64,000 bases of DNA from AWTP1-13 sp963827545 (GTDB lineage Bacteria; Pseudomonadota; Alphaproteobacteria; Rhizobiales; Hyphomicrobiaceae), in contig CAWHBI010000005.1 of assembly GCA_963827545.1 (NCBI GenBank), forward strand, positions 53,091-117,090, read 5' to 3'. A program made the position numbers and the translations under genes. The notes beneath the pieces were generated by a model, which had not been told where the DNA came from, did no database searches, and saw nothing but the letters and a program-made list of their open reading frames with translations. Of the stretch, positions 34,250 through 41,920 are shown one piece after another (the first letter of the stretch is position 1; every line of letters begins with the position of its first letter).

Positions 34250-34977
34250 AGCAGCACCCGGTGCACAAGAGCCTGATAGGCGCGGTCGGCGGCGAAGCCG
34301 ACGAAGGCCACGGTCAAAACCACTGCAAACATGGCGTCATAGGTGCCGTTGGCGCCGAGGAAGCCGATCAGGTAGCCGAAGCCCTGGCGCGCCACGATCA
34401 GCTCGGAGCTGACCAGCAGGATGAACGACAGCGCCAAGGCCGTGCGGATGCCGTTGAGCATCTCCGGCAGGGCGCTCGGCACCACCACGTCCCACAGCAT
34501 GCGCAGGCGGCTCGCCCCCATGCTGCGCGCCGACCACACCAGCGCCTGGTCGCTGCCGCGCGCGCCGTTGAAGGCGCCGATGGTGACGGGCAGCATGCAG
34601 CCGAGGAAGATGAGCAGGATCTTGGAGCCGTCGCCGAACCCCAGCCACAGCACTGTGACGGGGATCAGCGCGGACTTCGGCATGGGATAGAACATCTCCA
34701 CCAGCGGCCCCAGCAGCGCGTTGACCGGCCGCCACCACGCCATGGCGATTCCGAGCACGGCGCCGACCACGATGGCCAGGAGGAGACCCGCGCCGGCCCG
34801 CCACAGCGAGGAGGCGCCGTTGGTGATCAGCTCGCCGCTCCTAATCATGTCGACCCAGGCCGCCACCACATCGCTCAGCGGCGGCAGCGCCAGCGTCGAC
34901 ACCAGGCCCAGCCGCGCACTGAGCTCCCAGGCCCCGGCCAGCAGCAGCAGCGGCAGATAGCGAACCAGCGCACTCAC
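34237..34977 (-). CDS. ABC transporter permease, SsuC/TauC type
   Basis: A 246-residue permease paralogous to its downstream neighbour. It shows MPKSALIPVTVLWLGFGDGS and the EAA loop SMGASRLRMLWDVVVPSALP. SFILLVSSELIVARQGFGYL is the conserved membrane segment before the last helix. GTG at 34977 overlaps the TGA of the ATPase gene (GTGA), and its end overlaps the next permease by 13 bases, so the three products are translationally linked. Confidence 0.92.
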   Translation of the reverse strand: MSALVRYLPLLLLAGAWELSARLGLVSTLALPPLSDVVAAWVDMIRSGELITNGASSLWRAGAGLLLAIVVGAVLGIAMAWWRPVNALLGPLVEMFYPMPKSALIPVTVLWLGFGDGSKILLIFLGCMLPVTIGAFNGARGSDQALVWSARSMGASRLRMLWDVVVPSALPEMLNGIRTALALSFILLVSSELIVARQGFGYLIGFLGANGTYDAMFAVVLTVAFVGFAADRAYQALVHRVLLWRE

Positions 34978-35789
34978 GGCGAGACTTTTGCCTCCTGCGC
35001 CTTGATCGCCTCATCGCGCACGAGGCCCCAGATCTCGTCCACCGTGTCGATGAAGGCCTTGCTCTTGGCGATACCGGCATCGCCCTTATCGAGCCTGATG
35101 TCGACGATGGTCTTGATGCGGCCCGGCCGCGCCGACATCACGGCGACGCGGTCGGCCAGATACACCGCCTCCTGCACGTCATGGGTGACGAAGATCACCG
35201 TCTTGGGGCTGCGCCGCCAGATGGCGAGCAGCTCGCTCTGCATGAGATGGCGGGTCTGGGCATCGAGCGCGCCGAAGGGCTCGTCCATCAGCAGGATCTT
35301 CGGGTCGATGGCCAGCGTGCGTGCGATCGCCGTGCGCTGCTTCATGCCGCCCGAGAGCTGCGAGGGATAGCTGTCCTCGAAGCCGGTCAGCCCCACCAAA
35401 TCGATGAAGCTCTGGGCCCGCCGCTCCCGCTCCTCGCGCGCCAGGCCCATTCGCTCCAGGCCATAGAGCACGTTGGCGCGCACGGTCTTCCAGGGAAACA
35501 GCGCGAAGTGCTGAAAGACGATGCCGCGATCGGGGCCGGGCCCCGCGATCGGCTGGCCCTCCAGCAGGATCTTGCCGGTTTCGATCGGCAGAAAGCCGCC
35601 GATCAGGTAAAGCAAAGTGGACTTGCCGCAGCCCGAGGGCCCCAGTAGGGCCAGGAACTCGCGCGGGCGCACGTCCAGCGAAACGTCCTCGAGCGCGAGC
35701 ACTGGGCGGCCACTCGGCGGGCGATAGAGGTGGTTCACGCCTTCGACGACGATCTGAGACCCGCCGGCCAGACTATCGCGCAACTGCAC
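34974..35789 (-). CDS. ABC transporter ATP-binding protein, SsuB/TauB type
   Basis: A 271-residue ATPase with all motifs intact: Walker A LLGPSGCGKSTLLYLIGGFL, Q-loop IVFQHFALFPWKTVRANVLY, signature QLSGGMKQRTAIARTLAIDP and Walker B ILLMDEPFGALDAQTR. The H-loop reads VIFVTHDVQEAVYLADR. It is first in the operon with the two permeases and powers import of the ligand bound by the receptor at 32.3 kb. GTG at 35789 is the start. Confidence 0.94.
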   Translation of the reverse strand: MQLRDSLAGGSQIVVEGVNHLYRPPSGRPVLALEDVSLDVRPREFLALLGPSGCGKSTLLYLIGGFLPIETGKILLEGQPIAGPGPDRGIVFQHFALFPWKTVRANVLYGLERMGLAREERERRAQSFIDLVGLTGFEDSYPSQLSGGMKQRTAIARTLAIDPKILLMDEPFGALDAQTRHLMQSELLAIWRRSPKTVIFVTHDVQEAVYLADRVAVMSARPGRIKTIVDIRLDKGDAGIAKSKAFIDTVDEIWGLVRDEAIKAQEAKVSP

Positions 35790-35864
35790 TGATTGCCCCT
35801 TAGGTTTTCCTTGCCCGGGCGCACTGTAGTCGAAGCCGTTGCGCTGTGCACGGCTGGGGGATTG

Positions 35865-36980
35865 CTAGCCCCACATTTCGCGGGCCACGGAGACGAGCAG
35901 CTGCAGCTTCTTCTCCTGCAGCTCCAGCCCCATGCGGTCGTAGCGGTAGAGCGTGGCGAAGCCGCATTGCGGACTGAGTCCCAGGCGGTCGAGATCGATG
36001 ATGCGCGCGGCTTCGTCGACCCGCCGCTTGAGTTCTTCCTTTGATTCCAGCTCGGGGACCTTCGTGCTGATCAGCCCCAGGACGGCAATTGTGTCCTTGG
36101 GCAAGAACCGCAGCGGGGAAAAGTCGCCGGCGCGCGGCGTGTCGTATTCGAGCAGATAGCCATCGACCTTCAGCCGCCCGAACACGCGCTCGGCAATGGC
36201 GTCGTAGCCGCCGGAGCCGAGGCCTGCGACGCCCTCGTTGCCGCGGCACATATGCACGGCCGCGGTCATGCCAGGCGGCCGCTCGCGGATGGCATCGTTG
36301 ACGGCGTCGACATAGAGGTCGATCGACGCCATGGGGTCCTCGCCGCGCCTAGCGATGATGGCCTGCACGTTCGGATCGCACATGACCGGGATCGGCACCT
36401 CGTCGATCTGCACGTAGGTGCAGCCAAGGGCGGCCAGCTCGGCGATCTCCTCCCGGAAGATGCGAGCAACGTCGGCCATATACTCCTGGGCGCTGGTGTA
36501 GGGGCTGCCGGCAAACACCCTGTCGCCGATGAACCAGTGCGCCATGGAGGGTCCGGGCAGCATGACCTTGGGCGTTGCCTTGGTCGCCGTCCTGAGGAAC
36601 CTGAAATCATCGGCCGCCATGCTGCCGCGCCGCTTCAACTTGCCCACCACCTTCGGCACGGGCGTTGCCCGCCGCGTGCTGCCGTCGGCGTAGATGAAGG
36701 CGAAATCGGTCTCCACCCGCTCCTTGCTGAAGCCCTCCATGCTGTCGAACAGCACCTCGCGAAACGAGGTGCGGCGGAACTCGCCGTCCGTCACGGCCTG
36801 CAGGCCGACGCGCTCCTGCAGCGCGATCACGTCTCGGATACAGCGGTCCTCGACGGCGCGCAGATCGGAGGCTGTAACCTTGCCGTCCAAGTACGCCTGC
36901 CTGGCATCACGCAGCTCCCGCGGCCGGATCAGGCTGCCGACGTGATCGGCGCGGAACGGCGGCCGGGTGCGCTGGGCCAT
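35865..36980 (-). CDS. single-domain MetE-like zinc methyltransferase
   Basis: A 371-residue protein closely like the second half of the double MetE-like protein at 21-23 kb. It begins PPFRADHVGSLIRPRELRDA and keeps the zinc signature His243-x-Cys245 (AAVHMCRGNE), Glu278 (YLLEYDTPR) and Cys339 (LSPQCGFATL). True MetE has an extra N-terminal folate domain, absent here, so methyl donor and acceptor are unknown; alkyl-thiol transfer is the family chemistry. The ATG at 36980 follows GGGAGGAG; a TTG at 36986 is less likely. It lies between a 2-hydroxyacid dehydrogenase gene (upstream) and the SsuBC-like operon (downstream), all on the minus strand. Confidence 0.9.
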   Translation of the reverse strand: MAQRTRPPFRADHVGSLIRPRELRDARQAYLDGKVTASDLRAVEDRCIRDVIALQERVGLQAVTDGEFRRTSFREVLFDSMEGFSKERVETDFAFIYADGSTRRATPVPKVVGKLKRRGSMAADDFRFLRTATKATPKVMLPGPSMAHWFIGDRVFAGSPYTSAQEYMADVARIFREEIAELAALGCTYVQIDEVPIPVMCDPNVQAIIARRGEDPMASIDLYVDAVNDAIRERPPGMTAAVHMCRGNEGVAGLGSGGYDAIAERVFGRLKVDGYLLEYDTPRAGDFSPLRFLPKDTIAVLGLISTKVPELESKEELKRRVDEAARIIDLDRLGLSPQCGFATLYRYDRMGLELQEKKLQLLVSVAREMWG

Positions 36981-36996
36981 GGGCAACTCCTCCCTG

Positions 36997-37938
36997 TCAG
37001 CCGACGGGTGTCAGCAGCGGACGCCCCTCGAAGTGGGCGCTGATGTTGTCGATCATGAGCTGGCCCATGGCAGTGCGCGTCTCGGTGGTGGCGCTGCCGT
37101 GGTGCGGTTGCACGATCACGTTGGGGAGAGCCAGCAGCTCCGCCGGCACGTTGGGCTCGTTCTCGAACACGTCCAGCGCGGCGAACCCGAGCCGGTGTTC
37201 CGCCAGCGCCGCGATCAGGGCCGCCTCGTCCACCACCGAGCCGCGGGCCACATTGACCAGCGTGCCTTCGGGTCCCAGCGCGGCGATCACTTGTGCGGAG
37301 ATCAGGTGGCGCGTCGCCGGCCCGCCCTTGGAGGCGACCATCAGGTAGTCGCTCTGGCGCGCCAGCTCGACGAGGTCCGGCACAAAAGTGTAGGGCGCAT
37401 CCGGCTTCGGTCGCGGCCCGTGATAGAGAACGCGCATGCGGAACGCTGCGCCGCGGTCGGCGATGGCGCGGCCGATGCCGCCGAGACCCACCACGCCCAT
37501 GGTCTTGCAGCCGACGCTGCGGCCGAAAGAGATGGGGCCCTTCGCCCAGTTGCCATTGCGCACGAAACTGTCGGCGATCAGGATCTGCCGCGCGGACGCA
37601 AGCATCAGCCCGATGGCGAGATCGGCCACCTCGTCGGCCAGGATGCCCGGAGTGTTGGTGACGGGAATGCTGCGCTCGCGCGCTGCCACGAGATCGACGG
37701 CGTCCACGCCGACGCCGAACGTGGAAATGACCTCGAGCCTGGGCAACATGGCGATCAGCGTCCGGTTGGCGCCGCGATTGGCTTCCGTGGCAATGCCGCG
37801 GATGCGTCCCGCGACCTCGGGCTTCAGGCCGGGCGGCGGCAGCGCAAAATCGTAGAAGTGGTGCAGCGTGAAGCGGCGATCGAGTTCGGCCATGGTCGCC
37901 TCGGGGAAATTGCCGAGCGAGAGCACGTCGGGTTTCAT
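36997..37938 (-). CDS. D-2-hydroxyacid dehydrogenase, NAD(P)-dependent (glyoxylate/hydroxypyruvate reductase-like)
   Basis: A 313-residue two-domain dehydrogenase. The Rossmann motif is TMGVVGLGGIGRAIADRGAA (G-x-G-x-x-G). The catalytic residues appear as Arg in LVNVARGSVVDEAALIAALA, Glu in LDVFENEPNVPAELL and His in NVIVQPHHGSATTETRTAMG. It reduces 2-oxoacids such as glyoxylate, hydroxypyruvate or aryl-pyruvates. It ends 16 bases before the MetE-like gene, so the two are probably co-transcribed and serve one pathway. Confidence 0.92.
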   Translation of the reverse strand: MKPDVLSLGNFPEATMAELDRRFTLHHFYDFALPPPGLKPEVAGRIRGIATEANRGANRTLIAMLPRLEVISTFGVGVDAVDLVAARERSIPVTNTPGILADEVADLAIGLMLASARQILIADSFVRNGNWAKGPISFGRSVGCKTMGVVGLGGIGRAIADRGAAFRMRVLYHGPRPKPDAPYTFVPDLVELARQSDYLMVASKGGPATRHLISAQVIAALGPEGTLVNVARGSVVDEAALIAALAEHRLGFAALDVFENEPNVPAELLALPNVIVQPHHGSATTETRTAMGQLMIDNISAHFEGRPLLTPVG

Positions 37939-37978
37939 AGCCGCGCCGCTCCTCTAGTGCTGTCAGTGCCGCCGGTGT

Positions 37979-38107
37979 TCCCTCCCCCCTTGTGGGGGAG
38001 GGCTAGGGAGGGGGGGATGGCAGAACGGCCAACGTAGGGGTTCCCCCCACCCCTAACCCCTCCCCACGTCGTGTTGGAGACGCGCCTTCGGCACGATGGG
38101 GAGGGGA
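37979..38107. repeat. REP/BIME-like palindrome cluster
   Basis: Nested palindromes: CCCTCCCCCC-TTGT-GGGGGAGGG (37979-38002), then GGGAGGGGGGA pairing with TTCCCCCCACCCCTAACCC, and a second CCCCTCCCC ... GGGGAGGGG pair (38056-38106). The cluster lies in the gap between the M24 gene and the dehydrogenase gene on the same strand. Such elements act as transcript stabilisers or attenuators in rhizobia-like genomes. Confidence 0.65.
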
Positions 38108-38149
38108 ATGGCGTTGCGACAGCCTGTTGGCCCATGCCGAGCATGTCCC

Positions 38150-39343
38150 CTAAATCTCGAAGATCCGCTTCGGCGTCTTGTGCAGGCACGCGCCGGGGCC
38201 ATCCGCCTCCACCAGGTAGTTGTCGCAGATCACGGCGAAGAGCGATTTCGTCTCGTAGCCCGGATGCACGGCGATGTTCATATTGGCTTCCAGCTTCATG
38301 GTCTCGTCGGCGCGGATCAGCGGCCGCTCCACCAGGTCGTAGCCCTGGCCGTGGCAGTAGAGCCGCAGCTCCTGCGGCAGGCCGCGCGCGCGCATGAAGT
38401 CGTCGTGCGCTGTGGCGATGTCGCGGCACGAGGCGCCCGGCTTCATCAGGCGCAGGGTGTGGGCCTGCGCCTCCTTCACGGTCTCGAAGCCGTCGATCAC
38501 CTCGTTGGAGGCCTTGCCGAGCACGATGGTGCGCGCGATCTCGGTGTACATGCCACCCGGGCCATTGTTCTCGATCAGCAGCGAGAAATGCTCGCCGGAC
38601 TGCAGCGTGCGCCCCTGCAGGGGCCGGTCGACGAAATCGGAGCGAAGCCCGAGCGGCGCCGAGCTGCCGAGGAACAGCCCCTGCTCGCTCCCCAGCAACC
38701 TGCCCTCGTATTGGGCCAGCGCAGTCACCTCGGTGTCGCGCATGCCGGGACGGATTTTCTCGAGAACGCGCAGGAACACGGCGTCCTGCATCTCAGCGCA
38801 GCGGCGGACCAACGCGATCTCCTCCGCGCTCTTGATGGCCTTGAGGCGGTCGATTATTTCAGTCGCATCGACGAATTTGGCGCGGCCCGAAAGCGCATGC
38901 TCGATATGGGCGACGAACCTGTGCGGGATGGCGCCGGCGCCGACCCAGCCGATGCTGCCATAGCTGCGCCGTTTCAATTCCTCCGCCACGATCTCGGCCT
39001 GATAGGCATCCGTGTAGGCGACCGAGGTGAAGGCATTGGTGTGGATGATTTCTCCCACGCCACGGTTGACTGCGTCCGAGCCGTCGAGTTTGCGGCGCGC
39101 CCCGCGCGGGCCCATCTCGACGACTGACATCGGGTCAGAGGCGTGGAAAATGACGCTCCTGGGATAGCCGTTGACCGCCGGCAGGTCGGTGAACCATTTG
39201 ACGGTGCCGCCCAGCCAGTCATTGCTGTTCTGCATGAGAAGCGCGTCGATGCCGCGCTCGCGCATCTCCTTGCGCACCGCGGCCCAACGGCGTTCGAGCT
39301 CCGCGTTCGAGATGGGTGTGAGACGGCGTTCGTTGGTCTGCAT
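38150..39343 (-). CDS. M24-family pita-bread protein lacking the dimetal ligands (creatinase-like)
   Basis: A 397-residue two-domain protein of the M24 (creatinase/aminopeptidase P) family. The catalytic fold is clear (CHGQGYDLVERPLIRADETM), but four of the five metal ligands are changed. The two Asp positions are Glu258 (LLIENNGPGG) and Glu268 (MYTEIART), the His is kept (His331), and the two Glu positions are His360 (NIAVHPGYE) and Asp374 (VICDNYLVE). Creatinase is likewise metal-free, so a C-N hydrolase such as a creatinase or ectoine-hydrolase relative is more likely than a peptidase. ATG at 39343 is preferred (GAGGA upstream); another ATG lies at 39358. Confidence 0.85.
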   Translation of the reverse strand: MQTNERRLTPISNAELERRWAAVRKEMRERGIDALLMQNSNDWLGGTVKWFTDLPAVNGYPRSVIFHASDPMSVVEMGPRGARRKLDGSDAVNRGVGEIIHTNAFTSVAYTDAYQAEIVAEELKRRSYGSIGWVGAGAIPHRFVAHIEHALSGRAKFVDATEIIDRLKAIKSAEEIALVRRCAEMQDAVFLRVLEKIRPGMRDTEVTALAQYEGRLLGSEQGLFLGSSAPLGLRSDFVDRPLQGRTLQSGEHFSLLIENNGPGGMYTEIARTIVLGKASNEVIDGFETVKEAQAHTLRLMKPGASCRDIATAHDDFMRARGLPQELRLYCHGQGYDLVERPLIRADETMKLEANMNIAVHPGYETKSLFAVICDNYLVEADGPGACLHKTPKRIFEI

Positions 39344-39376
39344 CGGCTTCCTCGCCATATCGCGACGTCTGAGCGT

Positions 39377-40450
39377 TCAGTCAGCCATGTCTGCCACATC
39401 CGCGTGGATCTGGAGAAGCCGGGCAAGCGTGTCTGGCCGGCGGCGGCCAAAGCCGCATTCGGTCGCGATGCCGAAACCCGCAACCACCTCGCTCGCCGCC
39501 TCCAGGCGCTTGCGCGTGCCTTCCATTCCGTCCGTGAAGTGCACCAGCCCGAGGTAGAGACGCGTGGCGGGCTGCAGCCTCAGGTCCTGCAAGGGCGTAA
39601 AATAGGCCCGATCAGTGCGGCTGCGCGGCACGGGCATGTGCACCCAATCGATGCTTCGGCCGCAGGCCTGCGCAAGGGAGTTGGCGACCCGCACCATGAG
39701 CCCCGTGTCCCTGGGCTCGATGAAATGCTGGTGGTTGAAGTCGCCGTAGCAGAAGTGGTAGCCGAGCTCGACAACGGCCGGCACGAACTCGCCGAGCCTG
39801 GCCAGGCGCTCAATGATGCCGCGTTCGGGATCGCCGAACCAGTGCGGGCGGCCCCCGTCCAGGTTCTGGATCTCGTGCGCCGCGTCCCACTGGATGGCCA
39901 GCTCGCCGTGAGGAATCGCGGCAGCCATCTCGGCCACCTCCGCAAGCATGGCCTGCTCGTATGGTCCTTCGACGTTGAGGCGATGCAGCGGCGCGATACG
40001 CTGGTCGATGACGTTGTAAGGCGTGGGCAGCGAGACCTGGAAGCGGCAGCTGCCCGGGACAACGCCTTCGGCCTTCAGCCGTGAAAAGATTGCAAAAGAC
40101 TCCTTCGCCGCTTGCGCATAGCCGAGCGGGCCAAACCTCAAGTCCTTCGCGTTGGCACCAGGCCGAAGAACGTGCCACGGCTTGATCTTCCACTTGTGGT
40201 CGGCCTGCTTGTTGCGCCAGTCGGCGTCCCTGCCCTCAGCGTCGGGGGCAAGCTCGAACATTGGGTGGCGGTCGAAGATGGGCGTCTGCGACTCGATCCA
40301 GTTCAGCCGTTCTGCCGTTTCGCCATCGGTGATGCGCCGCACGCGATCGCCAAGCGCCCCCGCGATCTTGCGAAGCACCTCCTCCGCGTTCGAAAGCGGG
40401 ACGCTGCCGACGATCAGGATGTCGCGCCGGTGCGCCAGGCTTGCAGCCAT
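39377..40450 (-). CDS. divergent MetE/UROD-like zinc methyltransferase-fold protein
   Basis: A 357-residue protein that I place in the MetE/UROD TIM-barrel superfamily. It has a zinc-type signature: His232-x-Cys234 (LGYHFCYGDF), Glu245 (HFIEPRDTG) and Cys332 (GIATECGFGRRRPDT). The N-terminus DILIVGSVPLSNAEEVLRKI and RITDGETAERLNWIESQTPI also fits the barrel. The ATG at 40450 follows GGGGAGGAG. It is divergent from a LysR regulator (102 bases) and precedes the M24 gene by 33 bases, so the LysR protein probably controls this operon. Substrate unknown; an alkyl or methyl transfer role is inferred. Confidence 0.75.
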   Translation of the reverse strand: MAASLAHRRDILIVGSVPLSNAEEVLRKIAGALGDRVRRITDGETAERLNWIESQTPIFDRHPMFELAPDAEGRDADWRNKQADHKWKIKPWHVLRPGANAKDLRFGPLGYAQAAKESFAIFSRLKAEGVVPGSCRFQVSLPTPYNVIDQRIAPLHRLNVEGPYEQAMLAEVAEMAAAIPHGELAIQWDAAHEIQNLDGGRPHWFGDPERGIIERLARLGEFVPAVVELGYHFCYGDFNHQHFIEPRDTGLMVRVANSLAQACGRSIDWVHMPVPRSRTDRAYFTPLQDLRLQPATRLYLGLVHFTDGMEGTRKRLEAASEVVAGFGIATECGFGRRRPDTLARLLQIHADVADMAD

Positions 40451-40537
40451 CGCTTGGCTCCTCCCCAAACTCTTCTTATTTTCCGCGATTTGACAGCGAT
40501 GGGAATGTTCATGTCAAATAATGGTATCTGCACAATC

Positions 40538-40554
40538 CATAAGCAGCATTTATG
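40538..40554. promoter_or_regulatory. candidate LysR-type operator
   Basis: CATAA-GCAGCAT-TTATG is a perfect inverted repeat containing a T-N11-A core, the usual LysR half-site arrangement. It overlaps the ATG of the lysR gene, as expected for autorepression, in the divergent gap before the MetE/UROD-like gene. Position-based inference. Confidence 0.4.
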
Positions 40555-41457
40555 AAACTCGAACCCAGGCAACTGCAGCATCTGGCCACGATCGCGCACC
40601 ACGGTTCGTTCAGCCGCGCCGCCGCAGCCATGAACATTTCTCAGCCGGCCCTCTCCAGCAGCATGGCGCAGCTCGAAAAGTCTGTCGGCGATCGCGTTCT
40701 GGACCGTGGGCGCCACGGCGCCAAGCTCACCGATCTGGGGCGGACGCTGGTGCGGCACGCCAACCTGTTGCAGTCGCAGCTGGCGCGCGCCGTTGACGAG
40801 GTGCGCTTGCGCAAGCTCGGGGGCGATGGTCCGCTGGCGATCGGCGTCACACCGGTGACAGCGGCAAGCCTTGTCCCCGAGGCGCTGGGGCTCCTCCAGG
40901 CGGAAACGCCCAGCATCTCCGTGTCGGTCGTCGAAGGCGTCTTCGACGAAGCCATGATGGCCTTGCGCAGCGGCGAGGTGGATCTCGTCGTGGGACCGAT
41001 CGGTGTCTATCCCGGCTCCCAGGAGACCGTGCAGCAGCAGCTGGTACGTGACTCTCTGGCTCTCGTCATGCGCGCGCGCCACGCGCTGGCGCGCCGCCGC
41101 TCGTGCTCCCTGCGTCAACTGCGCAACGCCCACTGGGCCCTGCCGAGCGAGCACAGCGCGTTCCGCCGGCAGCTGGAGGCGCTGTTCATCACCGCGGGCG
41201 TGCAATGGCCGACCTTCTACGTGGCCACGAACTCGATGACGGCGCTCAAGTCCATCGTCATGCACTCTGACTGCATCACGATCATGCCGAAGCGGCTCGT
41301 TGCTCTCGAATGTGAAGTCGGGTCGCTCGCCCATGTCGACCTGCGGGATCCCGGCCGGCATCGCACCCTCGGCATCACCTGGCTGCGCGACCGATCGCCA
41401 TCACCATTGGCCCTTCGGTTCATCGAGATTCTCCGCGAGGTCAGCGGTACCACCTGA
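40552..41457 (+). CDS. LysR-family transcriptional regulator
   Basis: A 301-residue regulator. The N-terminal helix-turn-helix is ATIAHHGSFSRAAAAMNISQ then PALSSSMAQLEKSVGDRVLD, and the C-terminal part is a LysR substrate-binding domain (DGPLAIGVTPVTAASLVPEA; GEVDLVVGPIGVYPGSQETV). It is transcribed away from the MetE/UROD-like, M24 and downstream minus-strand genes and probably controls them in response to a pathway metabolite. No ligand can be named. Confidence 0.93.
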   Translation: MKLEPRQLQHLATIAHHGSFSRAAAAMNISQPALSSSMAQLEKSVGDRVLDRGRHGAKLTDLGRTLVRHANLLQSQLARAVDEVRLRKLGGDGPLAIGVTPVTAASLVPEALGLLQAETPSISVSVVEGVFDEAMMALRSGEVDLVVGPIGVYPGSQETVQQQLVRDSLALVMRARHALARRRSCSLRQLRNAHWALPSEHSAFRRQLEALFITAGVQWPTFYVATNSMTALKSIVMHSDCITIMPKRLVALECEVGSLAHVDLRDPGRHRTLGITWLRDRSPSPLALRFIEILREVSGTT

Positions 41458-41459
41458 GG

Positions 41460-41586
41460 TCACGAGAGGCGCACAATCCTGCCGCGCTGCGTCTGGCGAT
41501 ATGCTCCCGCACGTCGGACTCGAGCGGCACCGTGTCGATAAAATCAGTGGCGCTCGCGATGTCTTCGAACGGGTGGTCAGCGGGCC
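41460..41586 (-). pseudogene. C-terminal remnant of an amidohydrolase (gamma-resorcylate decarboxylase-like)
   Basis: One frame reads WPADHPFEDIASATDFIDTV then PLESDVREHIARRSAAGL. This matches the conserved C-terminal end of amidohydrolase-2 decarboxylases, where DYPFE is followed by a DFID-like helix and a final NA-RL. Nothing upstream continues it, and it abuts an SNF2 helicase remnant. The frame ends just inside the convergent lysR gene end. Recognition is by motif only. Confidence 0.5.
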
Positions 41587-41645
41587 AAATAGATCAGCAA
41601 CAGGCACGTCGGCTCAGCGTTGAAGGATGGCGGGCACATGTCCGC

Positions 41646-41890
41646 TTAGCACTCCAGTCGCCTCGGCACGCCGGGTTCCACCGCAGATCGACGTTCACCA
41701 CCGCGCTGGCCACCTGTAGGTTCAGTCCGACGCCGCCACCATCGGTGGACAGGAACAGCCGACACGTGAGGCCCTTCTAAAAGGCAGGCCGCGTCGAGCC
41801 CGATGACGCCGGGCGTCAGAGTGGCATTGATATGAGCGGCGTCGGCGGGCACCTGCTCATAGTTGACGATACTGAAAAGGTGAGATCGCG
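41646..41890 (-). pseudogene. remnant of an SNF2-family DEAD/DEAH helicase with internal deletion
   Basis: Two disconnected SNF2 segments lie side by side. Segment one (about 41885-41772) reads FSIVNYEQVPADAAHINATL then TPGVIGLDAACLLEG, the motif II region in which the DEAQ-like box has decayed to DAAC. Segment two (about 41763-41647, different frame) reads RLFLSTDGGGVGLNLQVASA then VVNVDLRWNPA, the motif V/VI region. Everything between is deleted and the frames do not match. Full-length SNF2 helicases are several hundred residues, so this is non-functional. Confidence 0.7.
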
Positions 41891-41920
41891 TACGTGGCTA
41901 CACCATCGCGTTGCGTGGCA

